DNA from: a virus
DNA length: 21,633 nucleotides
Direction: 5' to 3' (one strand)
IMG/VR virus record: IMGVR_UViG_3300033153_007826
Location: 1 to 21,633 of that record
Below are positions 14,624 to 21,633 of the stretch, in pieces. The position numbers and the translations under genes are program-made. Every line of letters begins with the position of its first letter. Position 1 is the first letter of the stretch. Below the pieces are notes generated by a model, which ran no database searches, was not told where the DNA came from, and was given only the letters and a program-made list of their open reading frames with translations.

Positions 14624-17600
14624 TTAGTATCCAGTAGCTGTCCAGCTAACGGTTGCGCTTGCTCTATCACCAACATCATCAAAGACATACACATCAAAGT
14701 CTGTCGGGTTAGGAACATCATCGAAATCATAAATAACTGTTAGAGGTACTGTGCCATTAACGGACACACCTATTGACGTTACATCAACAAAATCTGTGGC
14801 GAAGGTAACTGTAGTTCCTCCACTGTCGGTAGATAAAGCTTCAACGGACCCAGACTCACTTAATATTTTACTAGCCAACTTAATTTGTATGTCTTGAACC
14901 TCAATATATGAAGTATCATCACACACAAAACTTACTGTTATTTTAACATATCTAAAATTAAGAGCATATGCCGTGTATACATTTCCCCAATCATCCCAGT
15001 CAATATTGTCATCAGAGGTTTTAATGTTCATAACAACAGTAACATTTTCATCACCACCTATAATCCAAGTTGGAACAACACTTATTAAAGTACCAGCTAG
15101 AAGCGTACCATAGTCAAGAGTCTCTTCATAAGAGCCACTTGTCTCAAATGGTGAAATCCATAACGGATAACCAGCAACTACTTGTGCGTTTGGTGATGCA
15201 AATGAGTTTGACGTAAAGTGAACAGAATAAGTTTCCGTTGCATTTACTCCATAAAGCATAACATCTTCAGAGGTAATACCGTTTACAAGTGTGCCGCTAA
15301 AATCACTATAATAATCAAGATGTAATTGATAATCTGGAGGACTTGAAACTTCAGCTAATATACTTCTAGGAGTACCATAATTACCAGCTGAGTCTATAGG
15401 TACACACCAGTAAGTATATGATCCAGCTAATGTTTCAAAGATAGACGTAAACGTACCTTTTTTCTCACCAATTATTGTAGCTGTAGCATAAACATCACCC
15501 CTACGTATCTCGAAGTTGGTAATTGGTAAAGTGCCTTCAACAGGAATCCATTTTAATAGCACATTATTATCAATAACATCACCGGTAAGAGCACTTAAAG
15601 AAGATAGATTTATTGTTATATTTAATGAAGCTGCTGTACCTACATTACCTATAATATCTACAGGTGAAACATAAAAAGTTTTACCACCACTCCAATTTAT
15701 CAATTTTATAAAAGTGGTAGTTTTAACACGAACCTCAGTAGAATCATAAGTAACTAAATAATAATCAATTTGAAGATCACTTGTGGGAACAGTCCAACTT
15801 AAATATAACTCAGTACCAATAATTTCAGATGATAAATCTAACTGTGGTGGTGATACTATCTCCAACTCAGTTGTAGCCTCAGTTTCAGATAAATTACCAG
15901 AAGTGTCTACAGCACTGATACCATATGTATGATTTTCATCGGGTGCTGGGAGTGGTGCTGAATATGAAGTACCACTAAATTTTTCCACAAGTGTGGTAGT
16001 ATCTACAGTTAAATAATAACTTGCTAAATCCACATCACTTACAGGGTCCCATGTTAAACGAACAACAGACTGTGAAGTGTCAAGTGTTGCTGTAAAACCT
16101 GTAACATCTTCGGGTGCTTCTAATTTACCAAGATATATTACACTAACTTCAGGTGCTGAAAGTAAAGGTTCCACAGTTCCAAAAAACTCAACTTGGACTT
16201 TGAAAATGTAAGATTTTCCTTCAGTTAAATCAAGAGCGTTATATGTATAATTTAAGTTAGTTGTCGTGACGATAGGCGCATATGAATAACCACCATCACT
16301 CGAAATCAGGACATTAAATCTTGCTGATGTGTTATAATCGACAGACAAATCCCAAAACAAATCAATATATGGAATAATCGTACCGTCATTCTTTTTTTCT
16401 AAATGTTCCTCATAATCTAAATTTTCAACAGAAATATTACTGTCAAAATAAGATGCTGAAGGTGTAGGTATTATAACCTCTGTGTCAGTTAAAATACTTT
16501 CATTATAATCAATAGCTTTCACTTTACGTGTCTGGTCAGAAGCTCTTGAAATATCAAATATTCTAAAAAGTTGTTTTTCACTTCCAGTTTCACCAAACGT
16601 GAAAACGTCATACTCACTGGGGATAGTTGTGAAAGCTTCAGTGACATTTAAAGTGTTGGTGGTTTGTGTAATAACAAAGTCAATAACTCTTTCTTCAAAA
16701 GTATCGTCTGTTGAAATACGAATTATAATAGCGTAAGACTTGCCTTCAGTAACTGTTACCTCTTGATCCAAAGTAACAGATGTTGAGGTGGCTGACACAA
16801 CGCGACCACTATAAGCCCACATTGGAACATCATGTGCAAAATAAATAACATCACCAACAGTACAAGCTAAAGCATCAACTCCAACTTCAAATTCTACAGA
16901 ACGTCTTAACTGTTTATTACAGTGAAGAAAATATTTACCAGCTCTATACGCAGCACTCGGGTTTGTCACCCCCAGGAGTGATATTGTGCTTTTCTTAGTC
17001 GTTACAGTATTATCATAATAATCAGGAGCCACCACAGAAAGTTGATCTTTAGTGTAATCATTATTAGCATTGGTATACTGTATCTCAATTTCAGTAGCTA
17101 AATCTTCAGAACCAACATAAGCTGTTTTAAAACTTTTTTCTATGATATTACCCATTGAAAACAGTTGTACTGGCGTTTCAGGTTTATCAACAACGACACT
17201 ATACTTAGTACCACGAATCACAATACCAGCTCTACCAACAGTAGCTAATTTTTCAAGAGCTTCCCACACATTTGTATTGAAATCAAATATACCATTGAAA
17301 CGTGCTCTACGTTCACCGCCACCACTAAGTCCATTGTAAACTATTTCGTCACAAAAATCAGCCCAATCTACGAATGATTGAAAGTCTATCTTACTAAAAG
17401 CTAGGCCAGCGCCGTATTTTACATTTGTTAGTAAATCCCAAGCCGCCCAAGCTGGATTACCCATATCTCCATAATCTGTATAAACCATACCGTCCTCATC
17501 ATGTATTATATGTGGAGCACGTGTTATAGTAGTTGTAATTGTAGGATCACCACCGCTTAATTGACCTGTTGCTAATATTTTCAAACCTAATAAGGCAAGC

Positions 17601-18946
17601 CCTGGATAACACAGTTCATCATAAATAACTTCACCTATACCAGCATGGAAGAGTTCTGTTTTAGTACGGGTGTTAGAATCATCGGCAGTATTTCTAGTAA
17701 TACGTGTTTCATATTGGTCAGGTAATAAACCGTCAATACGAATGGTAAACTTAAGAGGTGTATTTTGAGCACCTTTGACAGTCCAAGTTGTTGGTAGAGT
17801 TGTTTCGTATATAGCTCTACGTTCCCCACTCATAACATAATCAGTATCAAAATTATCCAACGAACAATAAGTGGAATAAAGGTCTTCCACCTGTGTCCAC
17901 CCTTCTTCATAAACATCAGAACATTTTACATATTTGTACTCATAATAATCTATTGCCACATTTCTATCATCAGGTACATTTATCCAAGTGCCGTCTCCAA
18001 CTTTTCTATACTCAACTGTGAAGTTTACAGATCGTGTATCAAAACCACCATCATCATTAGCATAATATATACCATAAGGAAAAGCCATATATAAGATCAT
18101 ACCTTCGATACCATTACCTAAACTTTGTTTCACTACAGGATCATTATAAAGACACTGTGCAGAAAAACCATTTGCTGTAATAGTTTCTCCAAAATAAGGA
18201 ATTATGCTTTGGTTATCAGAACCGTCTCTCTGGAACATTTCGTAATCTTTATATGTTGTAATATCCATACCATTAAGTTTAATATTACTATCGGAAATAT
18301 TTTGGATTCGGCCTTCAGATAAAGCTAATAAAACATATAAATATTCATCAGAACCGTCATATTCAACTCTACGACTGATAATATTACCAGCTACAGCATG
18401 TGTACCATAAAGTACAGGTATTGGTGTTCCAATTCTAGCTAATGTTCTCATACCTTCCCAAGAATACGTAGGGCTTGCAGCAGCATCAGCACCAGCTATC
18501 TGAGGTACATCTGGCATTTGTGGAGGTAAAAGAGCATTTATTATCATACTACCAGCTACAACAACACCAATTTGTAGACCTAGAAAAATACCAGCACCCA
18601 TCATACCACCATAAACACCAGCGCCAACCATACCGGCTGTAGCTCCCATTATTGCACCAGCTGCGTATGGAGCCACTACAGCAATTGCAATTATGGCAAC
18701 TATACGAATTATACTTTTAGAAGAATCACTACCTTCAAGCATAGGAGCAATAATAATCTGAGAATTTTCGTGGGGAATAACAGAATAATCAGTAACATTC
18801 ACACCATTGAGATTAACTATATACTCTCCTCCTGGTGGCACATAAGATACTAAAGATTTTGCTTCCCAAGGGAAATCGGCTATCAATCTATTTTTAGGAT
18901 CAAGTGGTTCAAAAATGTTGGTGATGAGAACTTTACGTATTGCCAT
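14624..18946 (-). CDS. Tail tip protein J-like host-specificity protein (I-J fused)
   Basis: A 1440-residue central tail-tip protein of the lambda gpJ type that contacts the host receptor and leads DNA into the cell. Residues 1-70 resemble the beta-grasp start of lambda gpI-like proteins. Residues about 78-141 form a long Gly/Ala/Ile hydrophobic stretch. The J core begins at about 155 (YSWEGMRTLARIGTPIPVLY; later GDMGNPAWAAWDLLTN and FDFNTNVWEALEKLATVGRA). About four fibronectin type III-like domains follow (roughly 855-935, 940-1030, 1032-1115, 1118-1200; for example VVRLTWDPVSDVDLASYYLT). The C-terminus ends TVSWTATGY, like lectin-type tips. The start has a GGAG site and overlaps the K-like gene by 14 bases. 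Confidence 0.9.
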   Translation of the reverse strand: MAIRKVLITNIFEPLDPKNRLIADFPWEAKSLVSYVPPGGEYIVNLNGVNVTDYSVIPHENSQIIIAPMLEGSDSSKSIIRIVAIIAIAVVAPYAAGAIMGATAGMVGAGVYGGMMGAGIFLGLQIGVVVAGSMIINALLPPQMPDVPQIAGADAAASPTYSWEGMRTLARIGTPIPVLYGTHAVAGNIISRRVEYDGSDEYLYVLLALSEGRIQNISDSNIKLNGMDITTYKDYEMFQRDGSDNQSIIPYFGETITANGFSAQCLYNDPVVKQSLGNGIEGMILYMAFPYGIYYANDDGGFDTRSVNFTVEYRKVGDGTWINVPDDRNVAIDYYEYKYVKCSDVYEEGWTQVEDLYSTYCSLDNFDTDYVMSGERRAIYETTLPTTWTVKGAQNTPLKFTIRIDGLLPDQYETRITRNTADDSNTRTKTELFHAGIGEVIYDELCYPGLALLGLKILATGQLSGGDPTITTTITRAPHIIHDEDGMVYTDYGDMGNPAWAAWDLLTNVKYGAGLAFSKIDFQSFVDWADFCDEIVYNGLSGGGERRARFNGIFDFNTNVWEALEKLATVGRAGIVIRGTKYSVVVDKPETPVQLFSMGNIIEKSFKTAYVGSEDLATEIEIQYTNANNDYTKDQLSVVAPDYYDNTVTTKKSTISLLGVTNPSAAYRAGKYFLHCNKQLRRSVEFEVGVDALACTVGDVIYFAHDVPMWAYSGRVVSATSTSVTLDQEVTVTEGKSYAIIIRISTDDTFEERVIDFVITQTTNTLNVTEAFTTIPSEYDVFTFGETGSEKQLFRIFDISRASDQTRKVKAIDYNESILTDTEVIIPTPSASYFDSNISVENLDYEEHLEKKNDGTIIPYIDLFWDLSVDYNTSARFNVLISSDGGYSYAPIVTTTNLNYTYNALDLTEGKSYIFKVQVEFFGTVEPLLSAPEVSVIYLGKLEAPEDVTGFTATLDTSQSVVRLTWDPVSDVDLASYYLTVDTTTLVEKFSGTSYSAPLPAPDENHTYGISAVDTSGNLSETEATTELEIVSPPQLDLSSEIIGTELYLSWTVPTSDLQIDYYLVTYDSTEVRVKTTTFIKLINWSGGKTFYVSPVDIIGNVGTAASLNITINLSSLSALTGDVIDNNVLLKWIPVEGTLPITNFEIRRGDVYATATIIGEKKGTFTSIFETLAGSYTYWCVPIDSAGNYGTPRSILAEVSSPPDYQLHLDYYSDFSGTLVNGITSEDVMLYGVNATETYSVHFTSNSFASPNAQVVAGYPLWISPFETSGSYEETLDYGTLLAGTLISVVPTWIIGGDENVTVVMNIKTSDDNIDWDDWGNVYTAYALNFRYVKITVSFVCDDTSYIEVQDIQIKLASKILSESGSVEALSTDSGGTTVTFATDFVDVTSIGVSVNGTVPLTVIYDFDDVPNPTDFDVYVFDDVGDRASATVSWTATGY

Positions 18947-19322
18947 TATATCTCCAATAACCAGCTATGCGATTACTCCACACTGGGTTTCTAATACTCT
19001 CTACTACGATAGAAGTATCTTTAAGTACATGAATAAATTTATCATCATCAAGCATGTAACCAGCATGTCTCATAATACCACCTATGATGAATACAACAAC
19101 GCTACCTTTTACCGGATCGCTTTTAGTCCATTTAGGTGTCATTACTTGTTCGATAAAGTACATAGAGTTAGTATCATTATTTGCTTCATCATAAATGAAA
19201 TCAGGAAATGTAAGACCTAACTCTTCTTTACCCATATGCTTAACAAGACCCCAACAGTCAAAACCTTCTTCTAATGATCTTCCTTTGTTTTTAAAAGGTA
19301 ATCCTATAAGTTCATTTATCAT
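18933..19322 (-). CDS. Tail tip NlpC/P60 protein (lambda K-like)
   Basis: A 129-residue NlpC/P60 cysteine peptidase of the tail tip, comparable to the peptidase half of lambda gpK and to GTA tail hydrolases. It may cut peptidoglycan locally during DNA entry or act in tip assembly. The catalytic Cys is in EGFDCWGLV (C23). His is in MRHAGYM (H86) and a third polar residue is in KFIHV (H98). The N-terminal INELIGLPFKNKGRS is typical of the family. There is no attached JAB/MPN metalloprotease domain, unlike lambda gpK. It sits between the L-like and J-like genes, the canonical M-L-K-I-J order. The restored L-like gene would end in an ATGA overlap with this ATG. Confidence 0.9.
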   Translation of the reverse strand: MINELIGLPFKNKGRSLEEGFDCWGLVKHMGKEELGLTFPDFIYDEANNDTNSMYFIEQVMTPKWTKSDPVKGSVVVFIIGGIMRHAGYMLDDDKFIHVLKDTSIVVESIRNPVWSNRIAGYWRYNGNT

Positions 19323-19404
19323 TTGTATATTGCTCCACTTGGGATACCTGGGAATACCAGGATTGGTAGTCTGTTAACCTCAACTGTATTTGCTAAGATT
19401 GTAC

Positions 19405-19472
19405 TAATCACATCAGCTGGGGTTTCAGTTTGGATAAGTAATCACATCAGCTGGGGTTTCAGTTTGGATAAG
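19405..19472. repeat. Perfect 34-bp tandem duplication
   Basis: Two adjacent identical 34-base copies, 19405-19438 and 19439-19472, beginning taatcacatcagctgggg. Identity stops exactly at the unit ends, so no extra microhomology flanks them. The length is not a multiple of three and it introduces a stop near the end of the L-like gene. Confidence 0.97.
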
Positions 19473-20126
19473 AAATGGTTTTTCACACCAGGCTGCTGGT
19501 ACTGTGTTTACTGAGTCATTATAATGACCATAAAAGATAACATCGTGGGTAGCTGTCACCAATCTTTTAAGCTCAGTACCATCATAAACCCTAGCACCAT
19601 CTAAACTATAAATACCACTGATACCAGTATCAGCACCACTATAACCATAAGGATGAACAATACCTACAAGTAAGTACCATGTGTTATCTAATGGTAAATC
19701 TTGATTTGAAATAGTATAAGGATACGTTGGCACTTCATCATCTAAATACGCAACTTGATCACTATTACTCCTATTTGTACCGAGATAAGTAGCGCCATTA
19801 TCATTTAGTCTTTTTACAAAACAGCCATGAATATAAGTCTTCGTTTTATCTATGGGTATGAGTGGTGCATAAAAAGCTCCATCAAAACTAAGACTACCAT
19901 TAGGTGTTGATACCCAAAGTAAGGATGTATGGTTTGAAGCACCAGTTCCATAAATTATACTATTCTCATCAAGATCACCTGTGTAATCCCATCCTTCTGG
20001 TGGCATTTCCATACTTTCCCATACAGCATAGTCAATGAGGTTGTTCTCAATATGACCAGCTCTACCATCTGTACCAAATTTCTCACGACAGTCAGTAAGA
20101 GTTTTACCACAAGTAGTATCTGTACC

Positions 20127-20189
20127 TGTGTAACCACACCCACTATCTTTGAAAGTGTGTAACCACACCCACTATCTTTGAAAGTGTGT
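20127..20189. repeat. 29-bp-period tandem duplication with TGTGT microhomology
   Basis: Period-29 repeat covering 63 bases: two copies of the unit (20127-20155, 20156-20184) followed by a further tgtgt (20185-20189). The ancestral single-copy sequence would start and end with tgtgt, a five-base direct repeat suited to replication slippage. The 29-base insertion breaks the L-like reading frame in the middle of its cysteine cluster. Confidence 0.97.
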
Positions 20190-20663
20190 TGACAAGCGTT
20201 AGGTAAAAACTTTCTACGAGGGAACTGCATACGAATAGGGTTTGGCATACCTAACTGAAAAGTTACAAACGACTCATCAGCGCCAACACTTAGTGATGTA
20301 AACTCTAAAGCTATCTCAGGTGTTGAACTCTCAATGTTAGAAGTGTGTACAACTCTAAGTTCTACTTTCCATCCCGAACCATAATCAGGATCATTCTCAA
20401 CATAACCTTGAACAATACGTTGAACATTTGAAACTTTTAATCCAATAGTAGGTAATTGACCATGTGATGTTTCTGGAACATCATCTATATCAAAAGGAAA
20501 AGCTATATAATCAGTGCTATTCCAGGTAACGTCCTCAGTGTTTGAACAAATGGAAATATGCACACTCTCATCTTGATTAAAAAGATCTATTAAAAGTAAC
20601 CATGAACCTGTGTCGGTTAGTGAGTTCTTTTTCTCTTTTGCAATTGATGATATGGTTAACACG

Positions 20664-21002
20664 TTATACCTCTCTCAAAGTGAATTGTATATCATATCTG
20701 TCTGGACGATTACCCTGGGCTTTATAAGCTGGAGCATTATCATAACGCATTGTATAAACAGTTGTTGTGTCAGGATCAGTCCAATCAAAAGAGTCAGAAC
20801 CACGAACTACACCATAATGTGTAAGTAGTAAGTTTCTGTCAGCAATGGATAAACTTTTATATGCAACTTTTACAGTAGCTCTATTTCTAGTGTGACGTTC
20901 ACGTGTTTGTTGATACCCACCTTCAAACTTTGTTTTGATTGTAGAATACTCAGGATTAAAATCTACAGACACTGGATTGACAGTTAAAGTTGGATAAGCC
21001 AT
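20664..21002 (-). CDS. Minor tail protein M-like
   Basis: A 112-residue protein of the phage minor tail protein (lambda gpM-like) family, part of the tail tip built around the tape measure. Recognisable elements are KFEGGYQQTRERHTRNRATV (about 29-48), KSLSIADRNLLLTHYG, SDSFDWTDPDTTTVY and a final YDIQFTLREV strand. Length agrees with lambda gpM (about 110 residues). AGAGGAA precedes the ATG, and one base separates it from the tape-measure stop. The next gene starts, with GTG, one base after this stop, so translation is probably coupled. Order tape measure, M, L, K, J is the canonical lambda order. Confidence 0.87.
   Translation of the reverse strand: MAYPTLTVNPVSVDFNPEYSTIKTKFEGGYQQTRERHTRNRATVKVAYKSLSIADRNLLLTHYGVVRGSDSFDWTDPDTTTVYTMRYDNAPAYKAQGNRPDRYDIQFTLREV
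20669..20674 (-). promoter_or_regulatory. Ribosome binding site for the GTG start of the L-like gene
   Basis: GAGAGG on the minus strand lies six bases before GTG 20662 and inside the end of the M-like gene. It supports the GTG start, because no in-frame ATG lies nearby. Confidence 0.65.
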
Positions 21003-21003
21003 A

Positions 21004-21633
21004 TTAAGTTCCTCTTATTGCTTGTCTAAAAGCTGGATTATAGTTTAGATGTTGCATAACTGTGTTTATAATCGTATCACCTTCTGAATTAGTGCTACGA
21101 CCTGTTTCAAGTAACTCCATCGGTAAACCAGACTCATTATTTACAGTGATAATAACATTGGCTACTTTAGAGCGTACACCAAGATCACCATTAATTCTTG
21201 TTAGTGGTAAAATAGCTTCTGGACCAGCCTCACCCATTAAACCAGTACCTTCAGCCATTGGGAAGAATGTTGGAGTTGTAACCACACCACCCGAGGCATA
21301 TCTTTTAACTGCTGTAGAAGACATGGATGATATATAGTTATTAACCACACCTCCGTGTGCGTATGGTAAAACTTTTCCATTAGATGATATTGCAGCGCCA
21401 GTTGCACCACCAAAGAAATCCATTGTAAAATTTGAAAGAGGACGAATAAGACTCATCTGAATTGAGATACGTAAGAGATCTTCAAGTACAGCATTTACAA
21501 AATCTTTAAATATAAATTTACCAGTCATAGCAAACTCAACTAAAGAGTTTTCAAGATTTTTGAATACTTGATTAGCAGCGTTTTTAATATCACGAAGATA
21601 GTTTTTTTCTTCTTTAGTTGACTTCTCTAAGAT
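21004..21633 (-). CDS. Tail tape measure protein, C-terminal part (5' end outside window)
   Basis: C-terminal 209 residues of a lambda H-like tape measure protein, which sets tail length and passes into the host during injection. The frame is open from the window edge: upstream of an internal ATG at 21528 it reads through KEEKNYLRDIKNAANQVFKN without a stop. The gene is therefore truncated by the window, not a short ORF. The diagnostic motifs are EFAMTGKFIFKDFVNAVLED (the conserved helix near the C-terminus) and MGEAGPEAILPLTR, preceded by repeats of the YAHGGVV / YASGGVV type. There is no lysis or peptidase domain in the visible part. It is immediately followed by the M-like gene. Confidence 0.92.
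   Translation of the reverse strand: MLEKSTKEEKNYLRDIKNAANQVFKNLENSLVEFAMTGKFIFKDFVNAVLEDLLRISIQMSLIRPLSNFTMDFFGGATGAAISSNGKVLPYAHGGVVNNYISSMSSTAVKRYASGGVVTTPTFFPMAEGTGLMGEAGPEAILPLTRINGDLGVRSKVANVIITVNNESGLPMELLETGRSTNSEGDTIINTVMQHLNYNPAFRQAIRGT

Larger units (their letters stand above)
19319..20662 (-). pseudogene. Lambda L-like minor tail protein gene, disrupted by two tandem duplications
   Basis: The gene begins at GTG 20662 (GAGAGG six bases upstream) and reads as an L-like tail-tip protein through RRKFLPNACQHTFKDSGCGY. A 29-bp tandem duplication then shifts the frame, and translation would end at 19955 (235 aa). The original frame resumes at about 20168 with HTFKDSGCGYTGTDTTCGK. It runs to about 19425, where a 34-bp tandem duplication brings a premature TGA. 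With one copy of each removed, the gene is a single 426-codon frame. Its last residues (ISTILANTVEVNRL ... GAIYK) end in TGA overlapping the next ATG. The restored protein has an L domain of about 175 residues with four cysteines, as in lambda gpL. A roughly 190-residue domain resembling carbohydrate-binding modules follows (GFYGHYND-like strands, NTWYLLVGIVHPYGYSG). The gene is essential in lambda-type tails, so a real phage would need an intact version. Confidence 0.88.

Noticed and set aside
19955-20168. Two separate overlapping genes (235 and 247 codons) in place of one L-like gene
   Set aside because: The overlap results from the 29-bp duplication. The second frame has no ribosome site, and single-copy sequence joins them through the conserved cysteine cluster.
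21004-21528. Reading the tape-measure segment as a complete 174-residue gene starting at ATG 21528
   Set aside because: The same frame stays open to the window edge with sequence typical of tape measure proteins. The ATG is internal and the gene is partial.

Overview
The window is gene-dense, AT-rich phage DNA. It most likely comes from a long-tailed (siphovirus-type) phage of a Gram-negative, perhaps marine, host. The host guess rests on the lambda-type tail-tip proteins (M, L, K and J-like), a two-helix holin and overall composition. There is no taxonomic marker such as a terminase or capsid gene. I see no rRNA, tRNA, CRISPR array, insertion sequence or integrase. Most genes abut or overlap by 1-50 bases (many ATGA and TAATG junctions), with AAGGAG-like ribosome binding sites.

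Left arm, plus strand, about 2-5233: an early DNA-metabolism operon. It holds a DEDDh 3'-5' exonuclease, an unknown protein, a 5'-3' (FEN-type) exonuclease, a PAPS-reductase/DndC-like ATP-pyrophosphatase, a small five-cysteine protein and a DUF1599/Nmad1-like protein. These are followed by an SF2 (DEAH) helicase, a VRR-NUC nuclease and two small unknown proteins, the last with one membrane helix. The nucleases and helicase would work in replication and recombination next to a polymerase presumably outside the window. The PAPS-reductase-like, cysteine-rich and DUF1599-like genes may form a nucleotide-chemistry sub-cluster of unknown product.

Right arm, minus strand, read from 21633 down to 5238: a late operon. 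It opens with the C-terminus of the tape measure protein, then lambda M-, L-, K- and J-like tail-tip genes, a tail fibre protein and a six-repeat propeller-like protein. Next come an unknown coiled protein and a lysis-type cassette: a permuted papain-fold hydrolase, a membrane/coiled-coil protein, a holin and a minimal M15 peptidase. Then comes a 50-residue gene resembling the glycyl-radical end of anaerobic ribonucleotide reductase, and finally a second block of five or six beta-rich proteins that look like virion appendages. The two arms converge with only 4 bases between stop codons.

The most striking irregularity is in the L-like tail gene (19319-20662). It carries two perfect tandem duplications, of 29 and 34 bp, each of which breaks the frame. 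Removing one copy of each restores a single 426-codon gene whose stop overlaps the next start by ATGA. It would encode an L-like domain with its four-cysteine cluster, fused to a carbohydrate-binding-like domain. The duplications are either recent slippage mutations or assembly joins. Other points of interest are the reductase-like microprotein, the sulfur-chemistry cluster and the propeller protein.
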